From positions 4,390,364-4,437,903 of the forward strand of contig NZ_LT546207.1 of assembly GCF_900078665.2 (NCBI RefSeq): 47,540 nt of DNA, read 5' to 3'. Below the pieces are notes generated by a model, which worked only from the letters and a program-made list of their open reading frames with translations, did not search any database and was not told the origin of the DNA. Below, piece by piece: positions 16,736 to 25,071 of the stretch (position 1 is its first letter; the number at the start of each line of letters is the position of its first letter). The translations under genes were made by a program, and so were the position numbers. This DNA comes from Mycolicibacterium houstonense (GTDB lineage Bacteria; Actinomycetota; Actinomycetes; Mycobacteriales; Mycobacteriaceae).

Positions 16736-17395
16736 ATGATCGACTGGCTGGCCCGGATAGTGGAGCCGCTCAACGGTGCGCTCTTCACCATCGGTACCGA
16801 AGCGGTCAGTTGGGCCGAGTTCCTCGGCTTCGTCACCGGTGGTCTGTGCGTCGCTCTGACAGTACGACGCAACATCCTCAACTTCCCCATCGGGATCGCC
16901 AACAACGCGTTCTTCCTGGTGCTGTTCACCTCGGCCAGCCTGTGGGCGGCCTCGGGCCTACAGGTGCTCTACATTGCCCTCGGCTTCGCCGGGTGGTGGC
17001 AGTGGTTGCGCGGCCGGGCAGAGGCGGGCACCACCGTGGTTCGTCGGAGCAGTCGGGCCGAGTTGGCTTGGTGCGCGGTGTTCTTGGTGCTCGGTACCTG
17101 GGTGCTGTACCTCATCCTGACCGCCGCGCACGACGCGGCACCGTTCCTGGACGCGGTGACGACGTGTCTGTCGCTGGTCGCGCAATGGCTGCTCAACACC
17201 CGGCGGATCGAGACCTGGTACTTCTGGATCGCCGCCGACTGCATCTTCATCCCGCTCTATCTCAGCCAGGGGCTAATCCTCACCGCGGCGGTGTACGTGT
17301 TGTTCCTCGGCCTGTGCATCGCCGGGCTGCGTGCCTGGACCCGGGAGCCGGCCCCGTCCGAGGCGGCCCTGCCGGCCGACAGCGCGGCGCGATGA
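16736..17395 (+). CDS. pnuC: PnuC-family nicotinamide riboside transporter
   Basis: The 219-residue membrane protein has the PnuC pattern: LTVRRNILNFPIGIANNAFF near the N-terminus, YIALGFAGWWQWLRG in the middle and WLLNTRRIETWYFWIAADCI, with a second copy-like helix set after it. PnuC carriers take up nicotinamide riboside by facilitated diffusion driven by intracellular phosphorylation. I start at ATG 16736; GTG 16700 would overlap the nuclease gene. Its TGA overlaps the next gene's ATG (ATGA at 17392-17395), so transport and the NadR-like enzyme are translationally coupled. Confidence 0.9.
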   Translation: MIDWLARIVEPLNGALFTIGTEAVSWAEFLGFVTGGLCVALTVRRNILNFPIGIANNAFFLVLFTSASLWAASGLQVLYIALGFAGWWQWLRGRAEAGTTVVRRSSRAELAWCAVFLVLGTWVLYLILTAAHDAAPFLDAVTTCLSLVAQWLLNTRRIETWYFWIAADCIFIPLYLSQGLILTAAVYVLFLGLCIAGLRAWTREPAPSEAALPADSAAR

Positions 17396-18480
17396 CCGAG
17401 TTCCGGCATGGCCTGATGATCGGCAAGTTCTATCCGCCGCGAATCGGGCACCACGAGGCGATCCGCGCCGCGGCCGCGCGCTGCGACCGGTTCACCGTGC
17501 TGGTGATGGCCGCCGCCGTCGAGACCATTCCGCTGGCCGACCGGATGGCGTGGCTCCACGAGGAGCACCAGTGCGATGCGAACGTGCGTATCGCCGGAAT
17601 CCCTTGTGATGCACCCGTCGACGTGAACGATCAGCGGGTTTGGGCGGCGCAGGTCGCAACCATGCGCGCCGGCGTGCGCGCTGCGGGTGCCGCGCCGGAG
17701 ATCGACGCGGTGTTCAGCGGTGACGACTACGTCGACGAACTCGCCCGGTGGTTCGGCGCCATCGCCGTGAGGACCGGACGTACCGGCAGCAGCACCGCGG
17801 TACGACGCAACCTCGCCGCCCACTGGCACGAGTTGGCGGCGGCAACCCGGGCCGGGCTGACCACGCGCGTCGTCGTGGTGGGCGCCGAGTCGACGGGGAC
17901 GACGACGGTGGCCGAACAGTTGGCTCGGCACTATGCCGCCCGCGGCGGGGTGTGGGCCGCGACGCACTGTGTGCCCGAGTACGGACGCGAGTACACCGAA
18001 CTCAAGTGGGCTGCCAACCCCACCGTGGATATCACTGACCTGCAGTGGAATTCACATGATTTCGATGTCATCGGCCCGGAGCAGACCAGGCTCGAAGAAC
18101 AGGCGGTGCGGACCGGATCGCCGATCTTGGTCTGCGACACCGATGCGTTCGCCACCGCAATCTGGAAGCGCCGCTACCTGGGCGACGCATCCGGCGGGCC
18201 CTGGACGAATGTCCCGCCGCGAGCGGTCTACCTGCTCACCGATCATGAGGGTGTGCCCTGGCACGACGACGGGATGCGGGAAGGCGACCTGGCCATCCGT
18301 GCCGAGATGACCGGCTGGTTCGCCGAGGCGCTCACCGCCGCCGGGCACTCCTGGGTGCTGTTGACCGGGACGCTGGAGGAGCGGCTCGAACTCGCGGTCC
18401 GCACCATCGAGCCATTGTTGGAGCTCCGGGCGCGGTTCGGGGAGCCGTTGCGGGGGCCGGGATTTGAAGGGACCATATAG
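17392..18480 (+). CDS. nadR: NadR-like NMN adenylyltransferase / ribosylnicotinamide kinase with altered motifs
   Basis: The 362-residue product has a nucleotidyltransferase domain (residues 1-145; HGLMIGKFYPPRIGHHEAIR, and GRTGSSTAVRRNLAAHW) and a P-loop kinase domain (158-345; EYGREYTELKW is typical of NadR). The helix-turn-helix repressor domain of enterobacterial NadR is absent, as in most actinobacterial forms. In the pathway, the kinase phosphorylates imported nicotinamide riboside and the transferase makes NAD. Two signature residues differ: the HxGH motif reads R17-I-G-H20, and the P-loop reads G164-AESTGTTT with Thr170 where Lys is expected. It is coupled to pnuC by an ATGA overlap, so the role in NAD salvage is well supported by context. 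Confidence 0.82.
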   Translation: MTEFRHGLMIGKFYPPRIGHHEAIRAAAARCDRFTVLVMAAAVETIPLADRMAWLHEEHQCDANVRIAGIPCDAPVDVNDQRVWAAQVATMRAGVRAAGAAPEIDAVFSGDDYVDELARWFGAIAVRTGRTGSSTAVRRNLAAHWHELAAATRAGLTTRVVVVGAESTGTTTVAEQLARHYAARGGVWAATHCVPEYGREYTELKWAANPTVDITDLQWNSHDFDVIGPEQTRLEEQAVRTGSPILVCDTDAFATAIWKRRYLGDASGGPWTNVPPRAVYLLTDHEGVPWHDDGMREGDLAIRAEMTGWFAEALTAAGHSWVLLTGTLEERLELAVRTIEPLLELRARFGEPLRGPGFEGTI

Positions 18481-18807
18481 GCGCATGCTGCGTAACTCCG
18501 ACCCGGCTCAGTTGAGATAGCCGAGGCATTGGCAAGAGATATTGATCGCGCTGACCGAGGTCCAGGCAGCGTTACAGTCGCAGAATCCGGGCCATCTCTC
18601 TCTTCCAAACACACAGACGCTACGGAGTCTCCATGACGCGCACTAGCAAGTCATCGTCGAGTTCTGCCTCATAGTTGCCGCCGTCCCGCAGATGACTCAC
18701 TGCCCATACTTCTCGCAGTGAACAGCGCCGCCGGGCCGACCTACCGGCACCATCGACAACCGTGCAAATCCGCTCAGCCAGAGTGCAGTTGGTATGGCCT
18801 GAGATCC
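18481..18807. other. Gene-poor interval
   Basis: Between the NadR-like gene and the small minus-strand gene, about 330 bp hold no gene I can support. A minus-strand frame ending at 18620 reads to LDDDLLVRVMETP but has no good start after the neighbouring gene's stop, so it could be a decayed gene end. Confidence 0.4.
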
Positions 18808-19194
18808 CTATCCGTCTGGGTCCAAACGAAAACCGTCCCGCCCACACCAGTCTGCACGATTGAACTCGGACGGATGTCCAGCGGCCTGACACACGCGCCG
18901 ACCCCACGACGCGATCCACGTGTCCGAGGCTGCCCGAGCCGTCTCGGCGGCTCTCAGTAGACGCGGGTCGGTGCGGTCAGAATGGCCGAACAGGCAGTAC
19001 AAGCTGTCAAGTAGGTACCTTCGGGCAGGGCATGCTTGATCTCCGATAAGCTTCAGGAGCAAATCCAGGTTGTCCACGTCCGCGATGATTAGGTCCCAAT
19101 CCTGCATCGGCTCAATCGCTCCGCTGTACGCCCAAGCTCGGATCTCCTCCTGCGTCGGGTTCACCACATCGCCAAAGCTCGGCTCGTCGAACAT
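18808..19194 (-). CDS. Conserved hypothetical protein (immunity-like composition)
   Basis: This 128-residue acidic-to-neutral cytoplasmic protein begins MFDEPSFGDVVNPTQEEIRA and contains AYSGAIEPMQDWDLIIADVD, then DNLDLLLKLIGDQACPARRY. The helical repeat-like middle and the Trp/Asp-rich N-terminus recall small actinobacterial proteins near toxins or nucleases, but I do not recognise a named family. It sits divergently from the HNH restriction-like gene with about 100 bp between starts. Coding is supported by a plausible composition and start; function is unknown. Confidence 0.5.
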   Translation of the reverse strand: MFDEPSFGDVVNPTQEEIRAWAYSGAIEPMQDWDLIIADVDNLDLLLKLIGDQACPARRYLLDSLYCLFGHSDRTDPRLLRAAETARAASDTWIASWGRRVCQAAGHPSEFNRADWCGRDGFRLDPDG

Positions 19195-19296
19195 CGCCCT
19201 ATCCTTGCAGGATTGGTCCTTCTACTGTCAGATCGAGCCGTCAGCTTCTTATCCGCTCAGTCACGAGAAATAGTCCATTCATGGCACACTCAGCGG

Positions 19297-20181
19297 ATGG
19301 ATAGTGCAGTCGAACGGCAACTCCGCAAGATGCTCTTCGACCATCTTGCGGACATCGCCGACGACCGTGGCATCGTCACGCGCGCAGACTTGGAGTCAAT
19401 CTCTCTCAGAGGCAACATCTACAAAGCCGTCGATCGCAATAGCGGCATCTGGAATCCCAACGCGTTTATGGCGACGCTGTCGGTGATTTCCGATCCCGAC
19501 GGCGAATACGACGACGGTGAGATCGGCGATTCGTTGTATTCCTACGCATACGAGAAGACCAGCGTCGACGGCAAGAATATCAAGATGCGACGGGCACTTG
19601 AACTACAGCTGCCCATTATCCTCTTACGAAAAGTCGCGACCTCAGCGTTCGTGCCAGTATTCCCCGTGTATGTCGTGCACGACGATATGCCAAACCGCCG
19701 GTTCATCCTCGCGCTCGACGAGAATCTCCGGTTCGTCGACGACCCCCTTCACTTGAAACCCGTCGAGCGCCGGTATGCCGAACGTGCTGTGAAGATACGG
19801 CTGCACCAACCCGAGTTCCGCGGCCGAATCCTGATTGCCTACCAACGTCGCTGCACCGTCTGCACGCTGAGGCACGGAAAGCTCCTAGATGCTGCCCACA
19901 TTGTCGGGGACAACAAAGCCCATGGGCTACCAATTGTCCAAAATGGATTGAGTCTCTGCAAGATTCACCATGCTGCTTACGATGCGAACCTGCTTGGGAT
20001 ATCGCCTGACTATGTGGTCAGCATCAACCGGGAACTCATGGAAGAGATCGACGGCCCGATGTTGCGGCACGGCCTGCAAGACATGGACGGCCGAATGCTG
20101 ACCCTACCCCCTCGGCGCGCCGACCGGCCATCGAAGAATCGCCTCGCCGAGCGGTTCGAGGAATATCGACGCGCAGGATAG
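19297..20181 (+). CDS. HNH endonuclease, restriction-like (N-terminal reader-like domain plus HNH_2)
   Basis: The 294-residue product starts at ATG 19297. Residues 45-140 resemble the N-terminal region of actinobacterial putative restriction endonucleases (GIWNPNAFMATLSVISDPDG; LPIILLRKVATSAFVPVFPV), possibly a PUA/SRA-like reader of modified DNA. Residues 183-238 are an HNH_2 nuclease: CTVCTLRHGKLLDAAHI (C186, C189, H201), VQNGLSLCKIHHAAYD (N216, C221, H224, H225). No methyltransferase is adjacent, which fits a modification-dependent or stand-alone nuclease. Base use is somewhat less GC-biased than in the neighbours, suggesting acquisition; the function is inferred from family likeness. Confidence 0.82.
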   Translation: MDSAVERQLRKMLFDHLADIADDRGIVTRADLESISLRGNIYKAVDRNSGIWNPNAFMATLSVISDPDGEYDDGEIGDSLYSYAYEKTSVDGKNIKMRRALELQLPIILLRKVATSAFVPVFPVYVVHDDMPNRRFILALDENLRFVDDPLHLKPVERRYAERAVKIRLHQPEFRGRILIAYQRRCTVCTLRHGKLLDAAHIVGDNKAHGLPIVQNGLSLCKIHHAAYDANLLGISPDYVVSINRELMEEIDGPMLRHGLQDMDGRMLTLPPRRADRPSKNRLAERFEEYRRAG

Positions 20182-20187
20182 TTCCTC

Positions 20188-20454
20188 ATGAGTTATCGGC
20201 ACAAGCCGACGCTCCCAAATTCCCGTCGGCCAACCTTTGTCAAAGCAGGCGGGGAGTTGTTCGACCGATGGCTATTTGTAGACATTCGGCAGGCGATCCC
20301 ACGTCAGATCCGCCAAGATGGCGAATGCGGTGTGGGGCGTTTGCGCACGGTCTGGCTTTTCTCACACCTGGACGGTAAGTACGACGCGTCCTCCCCCGAC
20401 GCTGTTGCCGCCACGGTTCGAGCGTCCGTCCCGATGCTCGGACAGCTCGCCTAA
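20188..20454 (+). CDS. Small hypothetical protein downstream of HNH gene
   Basis: An 88-residue frame starts 6 bp after the HNH stop, reading MSYRHKPTLPNSRRPTFVKA at the start and VWLFSHLDGKYDASSPDAVA near the end. There is no clear Shine-Dalgarno, and no family is recognisable. The close spacing to the nuclease hints at cotranscription. It may also be non-coding or a decayed gene end. Confidence 0.3.
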   Translation: MSYRHKPTLPNSRRPTFVKAGGELFDRWLFVDIRQAIPRQIRQDGECGVGRLRTVWLFSHLDGKYDASSPDAVAATVRASVPMLGQLA

Positions 20455-20471
20455 CCGGGAGCAGGGTAGCC

Positions 20472-21890
20472 CTACCAACTGGCCTTCGCGTAATCCTTCA
20501 AGAAACAGCCGTACAGATCCTCGCCCAACTCCCCGCGCACGATCGGGTCATACACGCGCGCAGCACCATCCACCAGATCCAGCGGCGCGTGGAAGCCTTC
20601 CTCGGCCAACCGCAGCTTGGTCGGATGCGGACGTTCGTCGGTGATCCACCCGGTATCGACGGCGGTCATCAAGATCCCGTCCTGTTCCAGCATCTCCCCA
20701 GAACTGGTGCGGGTCAGCATGTTCAGCGCGGCCTTGGCCATGTTGGTGTGTGGGTGCCCGGGCCCCTTGTAGCCGCGGCTGAACTGGCCTTCCATCGCCG
20801 ACACGTTCACCACGTACTTGCGCCGGGCGGGTGACGCGGCCATCGCGGGACGCAGCCGGCTCACCAGAATGAACGGCGCGGTCTGGTTGCACAGCTGCAC
20901 TTCGAGGAGCTCCATCGCGTCGACCTCGTGCACGCGTTGGGTCCAACTGTTCACCGGCGCGGTATCAGGCAGCAGCCCACCCGCGTCGATGGCCGTCCCC
21001 GCGGAGATCCGCTCCGGGGAGGCGCTGCGGGCGGTCAGGGCCAGCTCGGTGAGCGCGTGCGGGGTGGGGTGCTCACCGAGACTCCCGGCCAGGGCATGCG
21101 GATGCGCGTCGCTGACGTGGTCGAAGGTAACGACGTCCACCAAGGCCGGCGGCGGGGTGCGCTCGGCCTCCACCAGCGCGGCATACGAACCCGGTGCGCG
21201 ACGCACCGTCTGCGCCGCGTTGTTGATCAGGATGTCCAGCGGCCCCTGCGCGGCCACCTCGTCGGCCAGGGCCACCACCTGGGCCGGGTCCCGCAGGTCG
21301 ATCCCCACCACCCGCAGCCGGTGCAACCAGTCGGCACTGTCCTCCATCGCGGCGAATCGACGCACCGCGTCGTTGGGAAACCGGGTGGTGATCGTGGTGT
21401 GTGCGCCGTCGCGCAACAGCCGCAGCGCGATGTACATGCCGATCTTGGCGCGCCCGCCGGTCAGCAGGGCCCGGCGCCCGGTCAGATCGGTGCGGGCGTC
21501 GCGCTTGGCCCGGTTGAACGCGGCGCAGTCGGGACACAGCTGGTGGTAGAAGGCATCGACCACCGTGAAGTGGTTCTTGCAGATATAGCAGTGCTGTGAG
21601 CGCAGCAGCGTGCCCGCGGTGGCCCCGACCGCGGTGGACACCAATGGCAGCCCTTGCGTCTCGTCGTCGATCCGGCCCGGCGCACCCGTCGCGGTCGCGG
21701 CGATGACGGCGCGATCAGCGGCCGCAACCCGCTCGCGTGCGGCGGCCCGGCGAACCTTCTTCAATTCCTTGAACATCTTCGCGGTGGCCTGGCGCACAGC
21801 AATGGCGTCGGGGTGCTCGGGAGGCAGCGTGTGCACCTCGGACAGCACCCGCAGGCACGTGCTGAGCTGCTCAGGGTCGATCGCGTCCAC
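20472..21890 (-). CDS. Atypical short-chain dehydrogenase/reductase with zinc-ribbon N-terminus
   Basis: This 472-residue protein combines a helical N-terminus, a four-Cys putative zinc site (C101, C104, C119, C122; CYICKNHFTVVDAFYHQLCP then DC), and a Rossmann SDR domain from about residue 138 (ALLTGGRAKIGMYIALRLLR; DILINNAAQTVRR). SDR enzymes are NAD(P)-dependent oxidoreductases. The usual active-site YxxxK reads HTNMAKAAL, so Tyr is replaced by Thr four residues before the Lys, while the upstream Ser (NVSAMEGQF) remains. It may therefore be a non-catalytic or unusual SDR. It is the last gene of a minus-strand run with arr. Confidence 0.8.
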   Translation of the reverse strand: MDAIDPEQLSTCLRVLSEVHTLPPEHPDAIAVRQATAKMFKELKKVRRAAARERVAAADRAVIAATATGAPGRIDDETQGLPLVSTAVGATAGTLLRSQHCYICKNHFTVVDAFYHQLCPDCAAFNRAKRDARTDLTGRRALLTGGRAKIGMYIALRLLRDGAHTTITTRFPNDAVRRFAAMEDSADWLHRLRVVGIDLRDPAQVVALADEVAAQGPLDILINNAAQTVRRAPGSYAALVEAERTPPPALVDVVTFDHVSDAHPHALAGSLGEHPTPHALTELALTARSASPERISAGTAIDAGGLLPDTAPVNSWTQRVHEVDAMELLEVQLCNQTAPFILVSRLRPAMAASPARRKYVVNVSAMEGQFSRGYKGPGHPHTNMAKAALNMLTRTSSGEMLEQDGILMTAVDTGWITDERPHPTKLRLAEEGFHAPLDLVDGAARVYDPIVRGELGEDLYGCFLKDYAKASW

Positions 21891-21965
21891 GAGGGAAGGG
21901 TACGGGGAGCGGGCACAAATCCCCGTATCGAGCGAACCAGGCGGCCCGACGCAAACCGGTAGACA

Positions 21966-22394
21966 TCAGTCGTAGATGACGTCGAGCCCTTGCCGCCGAA
22001 GGTCGGCCAGGGTGTCGCGCATGGCTTGCAGTTGCTCGGGTGAATGCCCCACCCAGTCGGTGAGCTCACCGACGATCTTCACCGGCTCACGGGTCCGGTA
22101 GGAGTGGGTGGGGTTGCCAGGGAGCTTCTTGTCAGTCACGTTTGGGTCGTCCTCCAGCGCACCCTCGGGTTCGACGATGTAGATGCGGCCTCGCCCCTCG
22201 CCGGCAGCCATCTCGGCGCCCCATACCGCGGCATCCAAGGTACGGGTGACGTACACGTGGTTCATGATCCGCCCGGCTTCATAATTCGACTCGCGTCCGG
22301 GCACCAGGTAATCCCCCACCGCCAGGTCGGCCCTGGTGCCGTGCAGCAGCGCACCGGACTCGTGCACCTCAAACGGTTTCGGCGTACTCGTCAC
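21966..22394 (-). CDS. arr: Rifampin ADP-ribosyltransferase
   Basis: The 142-residue product closely matches mycobacterial Arr in length and motifs: KPFEVHESGALLHGTRADL, DYLVPGRESNYEAGRIMNHV, YVTRTLDAAVWGAEMAAGEG, and IYIVEPEGALEDDPNVTDKK. Arr inactivates rifamycins by moving ADP-ribose from NAD to a rifamycin hydroxyl. I start at GTG 22394; GGGGGA lies 6 nt upstream, giving the known family N-terminus, while the longer frame adds 23 residues without similarity. It is an intrinsic chromosomal resistance gene in many fast-growing mycobacteria, not a sign of a mobile element here. Confidence 0.95.
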   Translation of the reverse strand: MTSTPKPFEVHESGALLHGTRADLAVGDYLVPGRESNYEAGRIMNHVYVTRTLDAAVWGAEMAAGEGRGRIYIVEPEGALEDDPNVTDKKLPGNPTHSYRTREPVKIVGELTDWVGHSPEQLQAMRDTLADLRRQGLDVIYD

Positions 22395-22514
22395 AACAAT
22401 CCCCCATCTCGTCACGGATCGACAGATTGTGCAGCACCTCAGGGGCCTTGCCGCAAGCCCCACCCCCCGTCGTATAGTGAGAGTGGGAACAGAGCCAAAG
22501 TCCTTCGCGGCCAG

Positions 22515-23279
22515 TCAATCCCGCGGCGCTGGTCGGAGTTGGCCGAGAAGGTCGTGAACAAGATCGCTCAACTTCTCGAAATGCGTTCCGGCCCAATAGA
22601 TCCGCCCGCAATCCGGGCAGCGGCTGAACTCGTCGTAGTAGCGGCGGGTCAACGGCTCCAGGCGGTCCATCACCGCCTCCTTCGGCACCACGGCCAGCTG
22701 TCCGTTGCAGCGCACACATCGGGTGAACGGCTTGGCCTGCCGTCGTAGATCCAGCCGCCGCAGCACCTCCAGCGTCTGTTCCTCCGGCTGCTGGGAATGG
22801 ACGAACAGGCCGTGGGTGATCGCGCGACGCTTCAGCAGGCCACGATCTCGGGTCAGCAGGATCCGCTGCTCACCGAGGCTGACATCGGCCAAGGTCTGAT
22901 CGTCGGCATCGTTGGACCACCACACGTCGAACCCGAGCACCCGCAGCAGCCGCGCCAGCCGACCGAGGTTGACGTCGATCACGAACCGTGGGTCGCGCAA
23001 GGGCTCCGACCGTAGCCGCGCCGTCGCCCCGATGTCGAGCGCCTCGAACATCGGGTATGCCGCGATCCGGTCTCCGGCGCCCGGACGGTGCTCGAAGCCC
23101 ACCGGATCCCCGTTGACCAGGATCAAGTCGATCTCGGTATGCGGAATGCCCATCGCCTCGAGCACGTCCTTGACGGTCTGGTGACCTCGGTATGGACGGC
23201 GTACGGACAGACCTCGCGACGCAGGGTCGAGAAAGTCGTTGAGCTCGGCGTAGGCCCGGACCGTGACGAAACCGGCCAT
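22515..23279 (-). CDS. Mut7-C RNase domain protein with N-terminal ubiquitin/MoaD-like domain
   Basis: The 254-residue protein has a ThiS/MoaD-type ubiquitin fold in residues 1-90 (FVTVRAYAELNDFLDP; HQTVKDVLEAMGIPHTEIDL) and a Mut7-C PIN-like RNase domain after it (FVIDVNLGRLARLLRVLGFD; DQTLADVSLGEQRILLTRDR). The end carries a zinc ribbon (FTRCVRCNGQL ... SRCPDCGRIYW). It is expected to act on RNA in the cytoplasm; the target is unknown. It lies 39 bp downstream of the acyl-CoA synthetase gene on the same strand. Confidence 0.88.
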   Translation of the reverse strand: MAGFVTVRAYAELNDFLDPASRGLSVRRPYRGHQTVKDVLEAMGIPHTEIDLILVNGDPVGFEHRPGAGDRIAAYPMFEALDIGATARLRSEPLRDPRFVIDVNLGRLARLLRVLGFDVWWSNDADDQTLADVSLGEQRILLTRDRGLLKRRAITHGLFVHSQQPEEQTLEVLRRLDLRRQAKPFTRCVRCNGQLAVVPKEAVMDRLEPLTRRYYDEFSRCPDCGRIYWAGTHFEKLSDLVHDLLGQLRPAPRD

Positions 23280-23318
23280 AGCGCCATGGTCGCGCGTGGT
23301 CCGACCGGCCGCAATCGA

Positions 23319-24968
23319 CTAGGTATCGACGTCCATCTCGACGAGCACCCGGCGCAACAGCTTGCCGGTGGCGTTGCGCGGCAGTTCGTCGATGAACACC
23401 ACGTCGCGCGGGACCTTGTGCCGAGCCAGATTCTCCTTCACATACAGCTTGATCTCGGCCTCGTCGGGACTGGCGCCGGTTTCCGGAACGACGAAGGCCC
23501 GCAACCGTTTCCCGAACTCGACATCATCCACGCCGACCACCGCCACCTCGGCGATGTCGTCGCGTTCCTCGAGCAGGTTCTCCACTTCCTGCGGGAAGAC
23601 GTTCTCACCGCCGGAGACGATCATGTCGTCGTCACGACCGTCGACGAACAGCAGCCCATCCTCGTCGAAATGACCCATGTCGCCGCTGGACATGTAGCCG
23701 TCGATGATTTGCTTGGTGCGGCCATCGGTATACCCCTGAAACGGCGCGCCATTGCGGATGAAGATCCGGCCGCGACGGTGGGCCCCGTGGATGCGTTGAT
23801 CGTTCTCGTCGTAGAGCACCACCTCGCAGGTCACCGGGGCCCGCCCGGCGGTTCCCGGCGCAGCCCGCAGTTCGGCCGGGGTGGCGATGGTGGCGATGGC
23901 GCACTCGGTGGACCCGTACATGTTGTACAGCACGTCGCCGAACACGTCCTGCACCCTGGTGGACAGGTCCGGGCTCAGCGCCGATCCGGCGATCAGGATC
24001 ACCTTCAACGTCGACGTGTCGTACTTGGCGATGACCTCGGGGCCCAGTTCGACCATCCGGTGCAACATCGTCGGCACCGCCACCAACATGTCAGCCTTGT
24101 GCTCGGCCATCATCTTCAGCGTGCCCTCGGCGTTGAACCGGCGCGCGGTCACCACCTTGTTACCCAGGGCCGCACCGACCAGGTAGGTAGCCCAGCCGGT
24201 GCTGTGGAAGATCGGTGAAACGATCACCATGGTTCCCTTGCGGGGGAACGGAACTCGGTCAACGATCTGCGCTGTCGCGAACGGGGACACGGTGTCCCGC
24301 GGAGCGCCTTTGGGCAGGCCGGTGGTGCCGCTGGTGAGGATGACCGACCCGCCGGGCTTGCTCGGTGCGGGCAGCGGTGTGGTGGGGTTCGCGGCCACGA
24401 TGTCGTCGATGCTCTGCGCGCCCTCGGGCAGCTGGGCACCGTCGTCAACCCAGGTCAGGATCCGTGGAAGCTCGGCGGGCAGCGCGTCGAGCAGGCCGAG
24501 GAACTCGCTGTCGTGCATCACCACGCTGACGCCCTCGCGCGCGCAGACCTCCGCGAACTGCGGTTTGGCGAAGCCGGTGTTCATCAGTACCAGGCGCACA
24601 CCGAGCTTGCCGCAGCCGGCCATCGCGATGATCAGGCCGCGGTGATCCCGGCACAGCAACCCGACAACGGAGCCTTCCTTGAGCCCCAGGCGCTGCAGGC
24701 CGTGTGCCAACGCCCACGACTGGTCGTCGACCTGCTTGTAGGTCAAGGCGCCGCGTTCGTCGACGATCGCCGGCAGGTCCGCATACCGGAGCCCGCCCTG
24801 GATCGCCATGGTGGCCTGTGGCCCGACCGTCCGGGCAAGTTTGGCGCTGCGCACGGCGGCACCGATATCCAGGGGCTCGATGATGCCCCGGGCCACGAGG
24901 CGTCTGACCGCATGCCCCGACTCGAAGATCTGACCCATCGTGTGCCGAATTCCGGCTATTGCGTTCAT
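23319..24968 (-). CDS. Long-chain fatty acid-CoA ligase (FadD type)
   Basis: The 549-residue product is an acyl-adenylate-forming enzyme. It shows the phosphate-binding loop VILTSGTTGLPKGAPR, the A5 motif YNMYGSTECA, the A7/A8 region SGDMGHFDEDGLLFVDGRDD then DMIVSGGENVFPQEVENLL, and the catalytic Lys motif LPRNATGKLLRRVL near the end. It activates fatty acids as acyl-CoA or acyl-AMP in the cytoplasm. Full length for the family. It resembles mycobacterial FadD12-type enzymes, but I do not assign the number. It leads a minus-strand run of four genes ending with the SDR. Confidence 0.9.
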   Translation of the reverse strand: MNAIAGIRHTMGQIFESGHAVRRLVARGIIEPLDIGAAVRSAKLARTVGPQATMAIQGGLRYADLPAIVDERGALTYKQVDDQSWALAHGLQRLGLKEGSVVGLLCRDHRGLIIAMAGCGKLGVRLVLMNTGFAKPQFAEVCAREGVSVVMHDSEFLGLLDALPAELPRILTWVDDGAQLPEGAQSIDDIVAANPTTPLPAPSKPGGSVILTSGTTGLPKGAPRDTVSPFATAQIVDRVPFPRKGTMVIVSPIFHSTGWATYLVGAALGNKVVTARRFNAEGTLKMMAEHKADMLVAVPTMLHRMVELGPEVIAKYDTSTLKVILIAGSALSPDLSTRVQDVFGDVLYNMYGSTECAIATIATPAELRAAPGTAGRAPVTCEVVLYDENDQRIHGAHRRGRIFIRNGAPFQGYTDGRTKQIIDGYMSSGDMGHFDEDGLLFVDGRDDDMIVSGGENVFPQEVENLLEERDDIAEVAVVGVDDVEFGKRLRAFVVPETGASPDEAEIKLYVKENLARHKVPRDVVFIDELPRNATGKLLRRVLVEMDVDT

Positions 24969-25071
24969 GATCCTGCCCCTCGCCGATTTCGCTGGACACT
25001 AGCAGGGCCGCGAGCGCCCCGGTACGGCAATCAGCCTGGGCAACGCCGCACAATGGGCCTAGCGTGAGGGC

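Noticed and set aside
16729..17391. N-terminal extension of the NadR-like gene back to 16729
   Set aside because: The first 221 codons read through pnuC in another frame. ATG 17392 with an ATGA overlap and the GKFYPP motif near the N-terminus is the real start.
18620..18919. 99-residue minus-strand frame ending LDDDLLVRVMETP
   Set aside because: Its first third overlaps the better-supported 18808-19194 gene, and the remainder has no convincing start codon.
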